DNA of 64,000 nucleotides from an uncultured Roseicyclus sp. (GCA_947500415.1 CANMRT010000002.1:124001-188000), one strand, 5' to 3'. Shown: positions 44,570 through 55,858, counted from the stretch's first letter. A program made the numbers and translations. Notes: generated by a model from the sequence alone, not told the origin.

Positions 44570-45643
44570 ATGACGACACTTGTCATTGGCGGCGGGCTGT
44601 CGGGTTTGGCCTTGGCCGAAATGCTAGAGGCTCGCGGGCGCGATTATCTAATGATCGAAGCGCGAGACCACTTTGGCGGCCGCATCATGACTGAATTTCA
44701 CGGGGCGGGCTATCTCGACATGGGACCAGCCTGGTTTTGGCCCGGGCAACCTCGGATCGTGGCGTTGATCGACCGTTTGGGGTTGCAAAGATTTGAACAA
44801 TTCACCAATGGCCTTTTGACGTTTGAGGATGAGCAGGGCCGGGTCGAACGGGGCAGGGGGTTCGCGTCCATGCAAGGATCGTGGCGTCTGTCCGGTGGAA
44901 TGGCGGCGCTGACACAAGCGATTGCCGAAGGCTTGCCTGAAAATCGCAAACGCCTCGGCGCACAGGTCGTTCAGCTGTGTAGGACCAAGCAAGGCGTCCG
45001 CGCGACGCTATCGAATGGGGAACTGCTGGAAGCGGACGAAGTCGTTCTGGCCATGCCACCCCGTATCGCCGCCAAGATCACGTACATACCCGCACTGCCC
45101 GATCTCACCCTCTCCGCCATGCAATCTGTTCCAACATGGATGGCAGGGCAGGCGAAGGCGGTGGCGGTCTATGAAACCCCGTTCTGGCGGGCAGACGGAT
45201 TGTCAGGCGACGCGATGAGCTGTTGCGGCCCCATGGTCGAAGTTCACGATGCCTCACCCGCCAGAGGCGGGCCATTTGGGCTCTTCGGTTTCATTGGCGT
45301 TCCTCCGCGCGAGCGGCAAGATGAGCAGGTCTTGCGGAAGCAGCTGCTCGCGCAATTAGAACGGCTGTTTGGCAAAAAGGCCGCGGAACCCCTGAAGCTC
45401 TACGTGAAGGATTGGGCAATCGACCCGCTCACCGCCACACCTGCCGACCATGCCCCGCTCTATGCCCATCCAACCTATACGCTACCAAAAGCGATGCAGA
45501 ACCTTTGGAATGGCAAATTGCACTTTGCCGGCACCGAAGTTGCGCCCCAATTTGGTGGCTACCTTGAAGGCGCTTTGGAGGCCGCTGAAAATGTGATGGA
45601 GGGGTTGGGTATGCGAACTGCCCGTGATGCATATGCCAACTGA
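44570..45643 (+). CDS. FAD-dependent amine oxidase family protein
   Basis: A 357-residue flavoprotein: LVIGGGLSGLALAEML is the dinucleotide-binding GxGxxG start; EARDHFGGRI is the second FAD contact; the C-terminal HFAGTEVAPQFGGYLEGALEAAENV is the third, typical of monoamine oxidase-like enzymes. It is shorter than classical MAO. No signal peptide, so cytosolic. It starts 5 bases after the cupin stop and overlaps the TetR gene. The substrate is unknown, possibly an amine or a phytoene-type compound. Confidence 0.87.
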   Translation: MTTLVIGGGLSGLALAEMLEARGRDYLMIEARDHFGGRIMTEFHGAGYLDMGPAWFWPGQPRIVALIDRLGLQRFEQFTNGLLTFEDEQGRVERGRGFASMQGSWRLSGGMAALTQAIAEGLPENRKRLGAQVVQLCRTKQGVRATLSNGELLEADEVVLAMPPRIAAKITYIPALPDLTLSAMQSVPTWMAGQAKAVAVYETPFWRADGLSGDAMSCCGPMVEVHDASPARGGPFGLFGFIGVPPRERQDEQVLRKQLLAQLERLFGKKAAEPLKLYVKDWAIDPLTATPADHAPLYAHPTYTLPKAMQNLWNGKLHFAGTEVAPQFGGYLEGALEAAENVMEGLGMRTARDAYAN

Positions 45644-46202
45644 CACCAAAACAGCCTTATTGGATTCTGCAGAACGCGCAGCGCGTCGGCACGGATTTGA
45701 TGGGTTTAGCTATGCGGATTTGTCGGCCGATGTCGGGATCCGAAAAGCCAGCATTCACCATCATTTCCCCACCAAAGCAGATCTGTCAGTGGCGATGATG
45801 GAACGCTACTTCGACGTGTTTCGAACGGCCTGTGCTGACATCGACGCGACCCATGACAGCGGCGGCGCGCGTATGCGCGCATTGATTGATCGCTACCGCC
45901 TTGCAACAAATGGCGGGACAAGCCTTTGCCTGTGCGTGGCGTTTTCAACTAGCCGCGAAAGCTTGCCAATCGACGTAATTGTCCAACTCCGAAGGTTCCG
46001 CGAGATGATGTTGGGTTGGATCGGGGCTGCGTTCGCGACGGGACAGTCAGATGGAAGTATCGCGAACGTCGATGAACCGGAGGTTGAGGCCGCCGCAACC
46101 CATGCCCTTTTGGAGGGCGCGCAATTGGCGGCGAGGGCGTCGGAAGATCTTGCGTTCTTTGATAATGCGGTCCGATTGATCACCCAACGCCTACGCGGCT
46201 GA
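45633..46202 (+). CDS. TetR/AcrR family transcriptional regulator
   Basis: A 189-residue TetR repressor with the helix-turn-helix FSYADLSADVGIRKASIHHH in residues 24-44. The gene overlaps the oxidase gene by 11 bases; several in-frame starts (GTG 45624, ATG 45627, ATG 45633) are possible, and the last is used here. It is the final gene of the operon that starts with the cupin, and probably represses that operon through the palindromes at 43800-43831. Confidence 0.87.
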   Translation: MPTDTKTALLDSAERAARRHGFDGFSYADLSADVGIRKASIHHHFPTKADLSVAMMERYFDVFRTACADIDATHDSGGARMRALIDRYRLATNGGTSLCLCVAFSTSRESLPIDVIVQLRRFREMMLGWIGAAFATGQSDGSIANVDEPEVEAAATHALLEGAQLAARASEDLAFFDNAVRLITQRLRG

Positions 46203-46301
46203 GGTGCCTCTGGATTGCCCACAATAGACCGCGCACACTCGGACAACACACCGTAGCTGCCGCTGAGAGCGTTGGAATTGCGCAACGTGTTATGAAGCGA
46301 G

Positions 46302-46391
46302 TGGCGGAGAGACAGGGATTCGAACCCTGGGTAGGCTTACACCCACAACGGTTTTCGAGACCGCCCCGTTCGACCACTCCGGCACCTCTCC
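46302..46391 (-). tRNA. tRNA-Ser (anticodon CGA)
   Basis: Read on the minus strand the gene starts GGAGAGGTGCCGGAGTGG, has a CGA anticodon in TCTCGAAAACC, a long variable arm (GTTGTGGGTGTAAGCCTAC), the T-loop GGTTCGAATCC, and an acceptor stem closing with TCTCTCC, discriminator G and an encoded CCA. Length 90 with CCA, as expected for a class II tRNA. It reads UCG codons. Confidence 0.95.
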
Positions 46392-46566
46392 GCGGCTTGG
46401 GACGTCGTCCGTGGGCGGCGGGATAGCCGCAAGCGATGCCCCGCGCAAGGCCCATCTCTGTGAAAACTGATTTGACGCCCGCGTGAAATCCGGCAGGATC
46501 ACCGACAATCGCATGGGAGGCCGTCAAAATGGTGATACCGATGCCGAAAATCGTATCGGAGAGCTT

Positions 46567-47433
46567 ATGATCCGCCCCATTCTACTTGCGCTGATGCTGC
46601 TCGCGCCGCTTGCAAGCACAACGCATGCCCAGTCGGTCGCCCCAGTGCAGGCCAGCACTCTTGCACAAGACGCGCCTGAGCTTCACGGCATGTTCGAAGC
46701 CATGGGGTTGTACGACATCCTCGACATCATGGCGATTGAACATGCGCAGGGGGCAGAAGCGCTTGAGACGAACATGTTCCCGGGGCGGGGCGGTCAAGCC
46801 TGGCTTGCCCGTGTCGGGGCTTTGCACACGTCCGAGCGAATGACTGCCCTTTTTGAGGCGAGTTTTCCGCAAGACGCCATGACCTCCGCCGAGATCACGG
46901 CCGTCACCACATTCATGGAGTCCGATGCAGGCCGCCGCTTGATTGAGGGCGAAGTGGCTGCGCGACTGGCGTTTCTGGACGAAGATGCCCTTGGCCGTGG
47001 CACAGATGCCCTTTTGATGGCCATGGAAACGGAAGACGTCCGCCTCGATACACTCATGGAGTTCAATGAGGTTAACGATCTGGTCGACCGCAATGTCTCG
47101 GGGGCGCTGAATGCACGGTTTTCGTTTTTTCGGGGGCTCGTGGATGGCGGTGCATTCGCTGACGAAATGCCTGAGGACCTGATGGTTGCCGATGTTTGGG
47201 CGCAGGAGCCTGAGGTGCGGCAAAGCACCGTTGAATGGCTTTTCTCGTTCCAGTTCCTAGCCTACGCCGACGTCGGCAACGGAGATCTTGAGGCCTATGT
47301 CGCGCTGTCCCAATCCGAAGCCGGGCAAGCCCTGAACGCAGCCCTCTTTCGGACCTTCGACGATATGCTCGGCACGTTGAGCTACGAGGTCGGATACGCG
47401 GCAGCAGGTTTCATTGCCAGTGAAGAGCTGTAG
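46567..47433 (+). CDS. DUF2059 family secreted protein
   Basis: A 288-residue precursor with the signal MIRPILLALMLLAPLASTTHA and an all-helical mature part containing two similar segments: AEITAVTTFMESDAGRRLIE and AYVALSQSEAGQALNAALF, the repeat typical of DUF2059 (FMES-DAG-R type motifs). The role is unknown; the protein is likely periplasmic. ATG 46567 gives the signal peptide, whereas an upstream in-frame start does not. Confidence 0.8.
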   Translation: MIRPILLALMLLAPLASTTHAQSVAPVQASTLAQDAPELHGMFEAMGLYDILDIMAIEHAQGAEALETNMFPGRGGQAWLARVGALHTSERMTALFEASFPQDAMTSAEITAVTTFMESDAGRRLIEGEVAARLAFLDEDALGRGTDALLMAMETEDVRLDTLMEFNEVNDLVDRNVSGALNARFSFFRGLVDGGAFADEMPEDLMVADVWAQEPEVRQSTVEWLFSFQFLAYADVGNGDLEAYVALSQSEAGQALNAALFRTFDDMLGTLSYEVGYAAAGFIASEEL

Positions 47434-47635
47434 GGCAAGACAGCCCAGCCAAACCCGCTTGACAAGACGCCTTGCCTCCAGCACATAGCGGCCTCCAACA
47501 CGGCTGGGATTCCCGGTGCTGATGGATATGGTAATGAACGTCCCCAAATGGGACGCGCTGTCCAAGGCGGGCGAAACGCCACGAAACGCTGCAAGCATGC
47601 AGGGCCATACGACGCGGGAAATGAAGGATAAGCCT

Positions 47636-48337
47636 ATGTTCGCTGTCATGAAGACAGGCGGCAAGCAGTACAAAGTCCAAGCGGGTGACAAACTCCGCGT
47701 GGAAAAGCTTGCAGCAGAGGCCGGTGAAACGGTCCAGTTCAATGAAATTCTGATGCTGGGTGGTGACAGTGCCACGGTTGGCGCGCCACTTGTAGCTGGT
47801 GCCGCCGTTCAGGCCACAGTTGTAGACCAGATCAAGGGTGAGAAACTCATCCACTTCGTAAAGCGTCGTCGTAAGCACTCGTCGAAGCGCAAGAAGGGTC
47901 ACCGCCAGCAGCTTACGCTGATCGAGATCACCGAGATCCTCGAAAAGGGTGGCGACAAGTCCGGCGTGAAAGCCGCCGTTGGCGCAGGCTCTGTTGCTGG
48001 CGTGGCCGTTGCTGCCGCCGCTGCCAAGCCCGCCAAGAAAGCGAAGAAAGCTGAAGCGCCTACGGCTGAGGCACCTAAGGCTGAAAAGCCCAAGGCCAAA
48101 AAGGCAGAGCCCGCTCCGGCACCTGCTGCCGCGGCTGGCGCCGATGACCTCAAGCAATTGTCCGGTGTTGGACCTGCGCTTGAGAAGAAATTGCACGCGG
48201 CTGGCGTCACCACTTTCGCGCAAATCGCCGCCTGGGGCGCCGATGATATCGCGGCCATGGATGAAAAACTGTCATTCAAGGGCCGGATCGAGCGTGAAGG
48301 CTGGGTCGAGCAAGCCAAGAAAATCGTCGAAGGCTAA
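47636..48337 (+). CDS. rplU: 50S ribosomal protein L21 with a C-terminal helix-hairpin-helix extension
   Basis: A 233-residue L21. The first 100 residues are the ordinary ribosomal protein (MFAVMKTGGKQYKVQAGDKL to KRRRKHSSKRKKGHRQQLT). An Ala/Lys/Pro-rich linker (about residues 120-170) leads to a C-terminal domain of about 60 residues, DDLKQLSGVGPALEKKLHAAG, which is a helix-hairpin-helix fold as in H3TH/DUF4332 proteins. E. coli L21 has only 103 residues. Rhodobacteral L21 proteins are frequently extended like this. It is followed by rpmA 12 bases later. Confidence 0.95.
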   Translation: MFAVMKTGGKQYKVQAGDKLRVEKLAAEAGETVQFNEILMLGGDSATVGAPLVAGAAVQATVVDQIKGEKLIHFVKRRRKHSSKRKKGHRQQLTLIEITEILEKGGDKSGVKAAVGAGSVAGVAVAAAAAKPAKKAKKAEAPTAEAPKAEKPKAKKAEPAPAPAAAAGADDLKQLSGVGPALEKKLHAAGVTTFAQIAAWGADDIAAMDEKLSFKGRIEREGWVEQAKKIVEG

Positions 48338-48349
48338 GGAGAGAGACAC

Positions 48350-48619
48350 ATGGCACATAAAAAAGCAGGTGGTAGCTCCCGCAACGGTCGCGACAGCGCA
48401 GGCCGCCGTCTTGGTATCAAGAAATTCGGTGGCGAAGCTGTTATCCCGGGCAACATCATCGCGCGTCAGCGCGGCAACAAGTGGTGGCCAGGTGAAGGCG
48501 TCGGCGAAGGCAAGGATCACACGATTTTTGCAACCGTCGAAGGCAGCGTGTCGTTCCGTAAGGGCTTCAAAGGCCGCACATTTATTTCCGTACTCCCAGC
48601 CTCCGAGGCTGCCGAGTAA
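48350..48619 (+). CDS. rpmA: 50S ribosomal protein L27
   Basis: An 89-residue L27 of normal size: [20 protein letters not shown] at the N-terminus and [19 protein letters not shown], which contacts the peptidyl-transferase centre. It has a GGAGAG ribosome binding site 12 bases after the rplU stop, the universal rplU-rpmA arrangement. A stem-loop terminates the unit. Confidence 0.97.
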   Translation: MAHKKAGGSSRNGRDSAGRRLGIKKFGGEAVIPGNIIARQRGNKWWPGEGVGEGKDHTIFATVEGSVSFRKGFKGRTFISVLPASEAAE

Positions 48620-48647
48620 CCGCCCGCTTCCAGGGTAAGATTTTCAG

Positions 48648-48671
48648 GGGGCCGGCGAAAACGTCGGCCCC
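48648..48671 (+). terminator. Stem-loop terminator after rpmA
   Basis: GGGGCCGGCG and CGTCGGCCCC (48648-48657 and 48662-48671) form a ten-pair stem with one G-U and an AAAA loop, about 28 bases beyond the L27 stop. Only a weak T-rich tail follows. Confidence 0.65.
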
Positions 48672-48776
48672 TTCGCATTTCTGTAACCGCTCTTGTGCAA
48701 GACAGCCGTGATCCCCACCTGTGGAGGCAGGGATGAGAGGCCAACAAGAGCAATCGGTTCGGAGGAGGACCGAGAT

Positions 48777-49340
48777 ATGAAACAGGAAACGATCCTGCGC
48801 ATGCCCCCTGCGGTTGGCGCCACTCAAATGTATATTGAAACGCCCCGCATGCTTTTGCGCCCTATGCAGCCGTCAGACGCAGGTCTGATCGCGCATTATC
48901 ACGCTGACAAGCGCGTGGCCGAAATGACGACCTCCATTCCCCATCCGCTGCCGCCCGGAGCGACCGAAAGCTTCATGGGTAAGTTCCTGCGCGACGACGT
49001 GGAACACATCGCCTGGGTTATGGACGCCAGCACCTATGGCGGAGCAGAGGTTTTGGGCATTATTTCCCTAGATCAGATGGACCGAGGCCAATCCGAGATC
49101 GGCTATTGGGTGGCACCCGCGATGTGGAACACGGGCTTCGCGTCTGAAGCCGTGCATGCGCTGGTTGATGCGAACCCGCTGAAGAACAAAACGATCTTTG
49201 GTTCGGTCTTCCAAGACAACCCAAGCTCGGCGCGTGTTCTGACGAATGCGGGGTTCGATTACCTTGGCGACGCGGAGGCGTTTTCGGTTGCGCGGGCCGC
49301 CAAAGTTGCGACGTGGACTTACCTCAAGCGTTTGGCGTAA
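48777..49340 (+). CDS. GNAT family N-acetyltransferase
   Basis: A 187-residue RimJ-like acetyltransferase. TPRMLLRPMQPSDAGLIAHY is the N-terminal family pattern; EIGYWVAPAMWNTGFASEAV is the acetyl-CoA binding region (a variant of GYWI...GxGxA); NPSSARVLTNAGFDYLGD follows. The target, a protein N-terminus or a small amine, is unknown. A GGAGGAGG site precedes the ATG at 48777. The gene lies between rpmA and obgE, which are often neighbours. Confidence 0.88.
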   Translation: MKQETILRMPPAVGATQMYIETPRMLLRPMQPSDAGLIAHYHADKRVAEMTTSIPHPLPPGATESFMGKFLRDDVEHIAWVMDASTYGGAEVLGIISLDQMDRGQSEIGYWVAPAMWNTGFASEAVHALVDANPLKNKTIFGSVFQDNPSSARVLTNAGFDYLGDAEAFSVARAAKVATWTYLKRLA

Positions 49341-49360
49341 GAGGCAGGCGTCTGGACGCG

Positions 49361-49412
49361 AGGGGCCAGCCCCTCGCACTCCCCGGAGTTGTATGGCCAA
49401 GATGAAGGGGCG
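49361..49412. repeat. Dispersed intergenic repeat, copy 1 (upstream of obgE)
   Basis: A short GC-rich hairpin (AGGGGCCAGCCCCT at 49361-49374) is followed by the 28-base core 49381-49408, which begins CCCCGGAGTT and ends GGCCAAGATGAAGG. The same core occurs at 52965-52992 with three differences, also after a GC-rich hairpin. Such copies recur in Rhodobacterales intergenic regions, to my knowledge. Confidence 0.75.
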
Positions 49413-49446
49413 CGCGCAGGCCTTATGGTTGCGCGTGCAATTTTAG

Positions 49447-51578
<2,132 letters not shown>

Positions 51579-51643
51579 TCCTCTCTTCCCAATCCGGAAA
51601 AACCCCATATTCTGCCCGCAACACCCGATAAGGAGGGGTCGCG

Positions 51644-52912
51644 ATGAAAGACCTGACCGAGAATATTCCCGCCCTCATGGCAGACATCGGCGCGCGCGCG
51701 AAAGCGGCAGCAGCGGAATTGGCCTTTGCACCAGCCGACGCAAAGGCCGCGGCATTGAACGCGGCGGCGGATGCGGTCTGGGCGCGGCGGGATGAGATCA
51801 TCGCCGCCAACGCGCAGGACATGGACTTCGGGCGTGACAAGGGCCTGTCTGCGGCAATGCTCGACCGGCTGATGCTGGACGAGGCGCGGATTGACGGCAT
51901 TGTTGGCGGGCTGCGCGCCGTGGCGGGGCAGGATGATCCTGTTGGCCAAACCATGACCGAATGGGACATGGAAAGCGGGCTCCACATCCAACGTGTGCGC
52001 ACGCCCCTGGGGGTGATTGGCGTTATCTATGAAAGCCGCCCCAATGTGACGGCAGATGCCGGCGCGCTGTGCCTGAAATCCGGCAATGCGGTGATCCTGC
52101 GCGGCGGGTCAGAGAGCTTTCATTCGTCGGCTCTGCTGGTGGATTGTCTCAAGGACGGGCTGCGTCAGGCTGGCTTGCCGGAAGATGCGGTTCAACGGGT
52201 CCCGACCCGTGACCGGAGCGCTGTTAGCGAGATGCTGACCATGACCGACACCATTGATGTTATCGTGCCGCGCGGTGGCAAAGGGCTGGTTGGTCTTGTG
52301 CAACGTGAAGCACGGGTGCCGGTGTTCGCGCACCTCGAAGGGATCTGTCATATCTATGTGGATGCGGCAGCGGATCCTGAGAAAGCACTGAAGGTAGTCT
52401 TGAACGCCAAGACCCGCCGCACGGGTATTTGCGGCTCGGCGGAATGCCTGCTGATCCATCGCGATATTTTCGAGACCATTGGGCAAGGCGTGATCCGCGC
52501 GCTCCTGGATGCAGGTGTCGAGGTGCGTGGCGACGCGCAGGTTCAGACCATCCCGGGCGTGACAGCGGCCGCAGACGATGACTGGGGATGTGAATTCCTT
52601 GACATGATCATCGCCGCGCGGGTTGTCGATGACATCGACGCCGCGATTGCGCACGTCCGCGACTATGGCTCTAACCACACCGATGCGATCCTGACCGAGG
52701 ATGACGCCGCCGCCGCGCGGTTCTTCCAGCGGCTCGATAGCGCGATCCTGATGCGAAACGCCTCCACGCAATTTGCCGACGGCGGCGAATTTGGCATGGG
52801 TGCCGAAATCGGGATTGCCACGGGCAAAATGCACGCGCGTGGTCCTGTTGGGGCGGAGCAGCTGACCTCGTTCAAATATCTGGTCACGGGCGACGGGACA
52901 ATTCGCGCCTGA
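51644..52912 (+). CDS. proA: Gamma-glutamyl phosphate reductase
   Basis: A 422-residue NADPH-dependent reductase giving glutamate-5-semialdehyde for proline. [58 protein letters not shown] (catalytic Cys in GICGSAE) and [20 protein letters not shown] are the family landmarks. An ATG follows GGAGGGG at 51644, 65 bases after proB. It ends before the intergenic repeat. Confidence 0.96.
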   Translation: MKDLTENIPALMADIGARAKAAAAELAFAPADAKAAALNAAADAVWARRDEIIAANAQDMDFGRDKGLSAAMLDRLMLDEARIDGIVGGLRAVAGQDDPVGQTMTEWDMESGLHIQRVRTPLGVIGVIYESRPNVTADAGALCLKSGNAVILRGGSESFHSSALLVDCLKDGLRQAGLPEDAVQRVPTRDRSAVSEMLTMTDTIDVIVPRGGKGLVGLVQREARVPVFAHLEGICHIYVDAAADPEKALKVVLNAKTRRTGICGSAECLLIHRDIFETIGQGVIRALLDAGVEVRGDAQVQTIPGVTAAADDDWGCEFLDMIIAARVVDDIDAAIAHVRDYGSNHTDAILTEDDAAAARFFQRLDSAILMRNASTQFADGGEFGMGAEIGIATGKMHARGPVGAEQLTSFKYLVTGDGTIRA

Positions 52913-52931
52913 CGGCCAGTCGTTGTAAGTG

Positions 52932-52995
52932 GGGAGGGGGCGCTGCCCCCGCTGTTTCACAGCCCCCCGGAGTTTTTCGGCCAAGATGAAGGGAC
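52932..52995. repeat. Dispersed intergenic repeat, copy 2 (upstream of the MetC-like gene)
   Basis: GGGGGCGCTGCCCCC forms a hairpin (52936-52950) ahead of the core 52965-52992, which ends GGCCAAGATGAAGG. The core matches copy 1 at 25 of 28 bases. The GAAGGG at its end lies about 10 bases before the MetC-like start and may act as that gene's ribosome binding site. Confidence 0.75.
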
Positions 52996-53002
52996 GCCCG
53001 CA

Positions 53003-54193
53003 ATGAGCGACGGACGCAACCAAAAGACCGGCACTTTGGTGCGGCGCGCGGCCTTGCGGGAAGGTGTTAGCCGTCCGGTGGTGACCCCTATCCAGCCTTC
53101 GGTCGTTTACGCTTCTCCGTCAATCCAGACGCTCCACGCGCAATATGAGGGCGGAGCCCATGGCTACACCTATGCGCGCGAGGGGCACCCGAATGCGGAG
53201 CTATTGGCCCGCAAAATCGACGCGCTTGAGGGCGCGGACGGCGGCCTTGTTCTCGGGTCCGGGATGGCGGCGGTGTCGGCCACGATCATGGGCTTGCTAG
53301 GGCAGGGGGATCATATCCTCGGCGGCAACCAACTCTATGGCCGCTCGCTGCGATTGATGCATCAGGATCTGGCGCGCTTCGGGATCGCAACGTCGGTGGC
53401 GGACCCAACGAACGTCGAAGCAATGCGGGCCGCGTTGACGCCTGAAACGAAAATGATCCTGGTAGAGGCCATTTCCAACCCCACGCTCCGGGTCGCCGAC
53501 ATGGCAGGAATCGTGGCGCTTGCGCAGGAGGCCGGTGTGATCCTGGCCGTGGACAACACCTTCACCACGCCACTGGCCTACCGGCCGCTCGTTGAGGGCG
53601 CGGATATCACCATCCACTCCGTCACGAAATTGCTCGCCGGGCATTCCGACGTGACCCTTGGCTATGTCGCAGCGCGCGACCCCGACCAGATGCGCGCGAT
53701 CTATGATTTCGCCGTGACGGTCGGCATGACGCCCGCGCCAAACGAATGCTGGCTGGCCGAACGCGGCCTCTACACGTTCCCTTTGCGGTTCGAGAAGGCG
53801 CAGGCCAACGCCGCCGCCCTCGCGGATTTTCTGGCAGATCACCCCAAGATCGCGCGTGTGCTCTATCCGGGCCGCGCGGATCACCCCGACCACGCACGCG
53901 CGCAGGCTCTGACGGGCGGAGCATTCGGAAATATGGTGAGTTTCGAATTGGTTGAGGCGACGGAAGCCGCCGCCGACCGTATGGTGCAGGCCGCGCCGGA
54001 TCTGCCATTTGCACCAACGCTGGGGGATGTCGGCACGACGCTTAGCCATCCGGCCTCGTCAAGCCACCGGGGTCTGACGCCCGATGGGCGCGCGGCTCTG
54101 GGAATTAGCGATGGCTTCTTCCGCGTCTCTGTAGGGATCGAACCGATCGAACTGTTGATCGAGGATTTCTCAGCGGGCCTCGCCGCAGTCTAA
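53003..54193 (+). CDS. metC: Cystathionine beta-lyase/gamma-synthase-type PLP enzyme
   Basis: A 396-residue PLP enzyme of the Cys/Met metabolism family. YTYAREGHPNAELLA, DNTFTTPLAYRPLVEGADI and SVTKLLAGHSDVTLGYV (Lys in SVTK binds PLP) are the standard motifs. The best guess is cystathionine beta-lyase (cystathionine to homocysteine); gamma-synthase or O-acetylhomoserine sulfhydrylase are not excluded. It is unlinked to metA, which is at 21302. Its stop overlaps the convergent gene. Confidence 0.86.
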   Translation: MSDGRNQKTGTLVRRAALREGVSRPVVTPIQPSVVYASPSIQTLHAQYEGGAHGYTYAREGHPNAELLARKIDALEGADGGLVLGSGMAAVSATIMGLLGQGDHILGGNQLYGRSLRLMHQDLARFGIATSVADPTNVEAMRAALTPETKMILVEAISNPTLRVADMAGIVALAQEAGVILAVDNTFTTPLAYRPLVEGADITIHSVTKLLAGHSDVTLGYVAARDPDQMRAIYDFAVTVGMTPAPNECWLAERGLYTFPLRFEKAQANAAALADFLADHPKIARVLYPGRADHPDHARAQALTGGAFGNMVSFELVEATEAAADRMVQAAPDLPFAPTLGDVGTTLSHPASSSHRGLTPDGRAALGISDGFFRVSVGIEPIELLIEDFSAGLAAV

Positions 54194-54609
54194 ACTAGGT
54201 GCAGCGCGCTTGCGTCGCTAAGGCAAATGATGTCGACCTCGACATCGCCCGCCTGCGCCAGCATTTCGGCGCGGATCAATGGGATGTCCGGCATTGATGG
54301 TGCAAGGATCAAATAGCGCCCCCGGAAAGCGGCGTCCTTTAGATGCATGAGCAGATCTACAGCGTCAAAGCCCGGCGCGAAAAGGGGTGAAAGCACCAGT
54401 GCGGGCGAGCATTTGCCAGTCAAGGCTGCCAGCGCGACCTCACCCATCGCGATGTGGCGTACCTTTGCTGTTGGCGCCAGAACGTGTCGGGGCAGGGTGT
54501 CTCGCACGCCCATAGGCAAAGCAACCGTCAGAACGGAAGGCTCCGAAGCCCAACCTGACACTGCAGCTGGATCAGCGGATCGGAAGGATTTGCTTTGATC
54601 GCTATTCAT
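54190..54609 (-). CDS. Hypothetical protein next to the phosphate regulon
   Basis: A roughly 139-residue protein that I do not recognise. It has a hydrophobic core resembling a response-regulator fold (LVLSPLFAPGFDAVDLLMHLKD, RGRYLILAPSMPDIP) without obvious phosphorylation residues, and is divergent from phoR. The start is uncertain: ATG at 54609 is used, but in-frame starts at 54666 and GTG 54690 would extend it. Its stop overlaps the metC-like stop by a few bases. Confidence 0.6.
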   Translation of the reverse strand: MNSDQSKSFRSADPAAVSGWASEPSVLTVALPMGVRDTLPRHVLAPTAKVRHIAMGEVALAALTGKCSPALVLSPLFAPGFDAVDLLMHLKDAAFRGRYLILAPSMPDIPLIRAEMLAQAGDVEVDIICLSDASALHLV

Positions 54610-54801
54610 GGTCGCTCGCATAGCGCGCAGTGTCCCGGCATCCCGGTGATCGCGCACCCCTTTCATCTCGATCTTAGCAGGCGATTTCACTGACTTCTAT
54701 TGCAACATTTTCATTTGCAAGGAATGGCTGCATTGCGCCACAGATCGGAATCGGGCCAAAGCCAAGGCGCACGCAAAATGAAGTTTTCGGGGAGCGCCCC
54801 C

Positions 54802-55842
54802 ATGCCAAGCCAAACAATCGACGCCCTTCTGGATGCCGTACCGGACCCAATGGTGCACATAGACGCCAGCGGTGCGATCGCCCACGCCAACGACGCAGCA
54901 CTGACAGTGCTAGGGACGTGGATCCTTGGCCGCAGCCATGATGCCGCGTTGCGCCAGCCGTCATTGCTGGACGCGGTGGGGGTCGTGCAGGCGGGAGAAC
55001 CAACTGCAGAGGCGCGGTATGAGCGCTCCGAGCAAACAGGCGTGACTGAATACAAGGTGCGGATCACGGCGGTGCAAGCCGATGGCACACGCTCCTTGCT
55101 GCTCCACTTCACCGACATCACGCATCTGCGCGAAGCCGAAGAAATGCGCCGCGATTTCGTCGCCAACGTCAGCCATGAATTGCGCACGCCTTTGACCGCC
55201 GTGATGGGTTTCATCGAAACGCTTCGCGGCCCTGCGAAAGACGATCCCGGAGCGAAAGACCGCTTTCTGGGCATCATGGGGGAAGAGGCGCGGCGCATGA
55301 ACCGGCTCGTTTCCGATCTGTTGTCGCTCAGCCGTGTAGAGTCTGAGGAACGCATGCGACCGAGTGAGGCGCTGAATGTCGCGGAGGTGCTTCAGGCAAC
55401 CAAAGCCTCTCTCAAACCCCGCGCGGACGATTCCGGCAATAAAATCCTCCTCGACCTTCAAACCGAAGAAACCACCGCAACGGGTGACCGCGATCAACTT
55501 TTGCAGGTCTTCCTCAACCTCACTGAGAACGCTCTGAAATATGGCGGCCCGGACAAACCCGTGACCCTGCGCCTCAGCCGGGGGGAGGGGCGCGGTGCCA
55601 TGAAAGGGCCGGTGCTGAAGATCGATGTGCTCGACCAGGGCGAGGGCATCGACAGCCTCCATCTGCCGCGTCTGACTGAGCGATTCTACCGGATCGACGC
55701 CCACCGTTCCCGCGAGATGGGGGGCACGGGCCTGGGGCTGGCGATTGTGAAGCACATCGTCAACCGCCACCGCGGGCGGCTCAAAATCACCTCCGAAAAG
55801 GGGCAGGGGAGCACTTTCTCCGTGATCCTCCCGGCGGTCTGA
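54802..55842 (+). CDS. phoR: Phosphate regulon sensor histidine kinase, soluble form
   Basis: A 346-residue kinase with a PAS-like domain (residues 5-105, DALLDAVPDPMVHIDASG) and HisKA plus HATPase domains: the phosphorylated His125 is in VANVSHELRTPLTAVMGF; the N box is LNLTENALKYGG; the G1/F/G2 boxes follow (DQGEGID, FYRID, GGTGLGLAIVK). Unlike E. coli PhoR there is no N-terminal membrane segment from the chosen start at 54802, behind GGGGAG. Its gene precedes the pst operon and the Pho box. Confidence 0.92.
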   Translation: MPSQTIDALLDAVPDPMVHIDASGAIAHANDAALTVLGTWILGRSHDAALRQPSLLDAVGVVQAGEPTAEARYERSEQTGVTEYKVRITAVQADGTRSLLLHFTDITHLREAEEMRRDFVANVSHELRTPLTAVMGFIETLRGPAKDDPGAKDRFLGIMGEEARRMNRLVSDLLSLSRVESEERMRPSEALNVAEVLQATKASLKPRADDSGNKILLDLQTEETTATGDRDQLLQVFLNLTENALKYGGPDKPVTLRLSRGEGRGAMKGPVLKIDVLDQGEGIDSLHLPRLTERFYRIDAHRSREMGGTGLGLAIVKHIVNRHRGRLKITSEKGQGSTFSVILPAV

Positions 55843-55858
55843 ACCTCCATCCCCGTCG

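Noticed and set aside
47434-47635. Possible ribosomal-protein leader RNA before rplU, with a TTGACA at 47459
   Set aside because: No compelling -10 box at proper spacing and no recognisable leader fold; the region is left unannotated.
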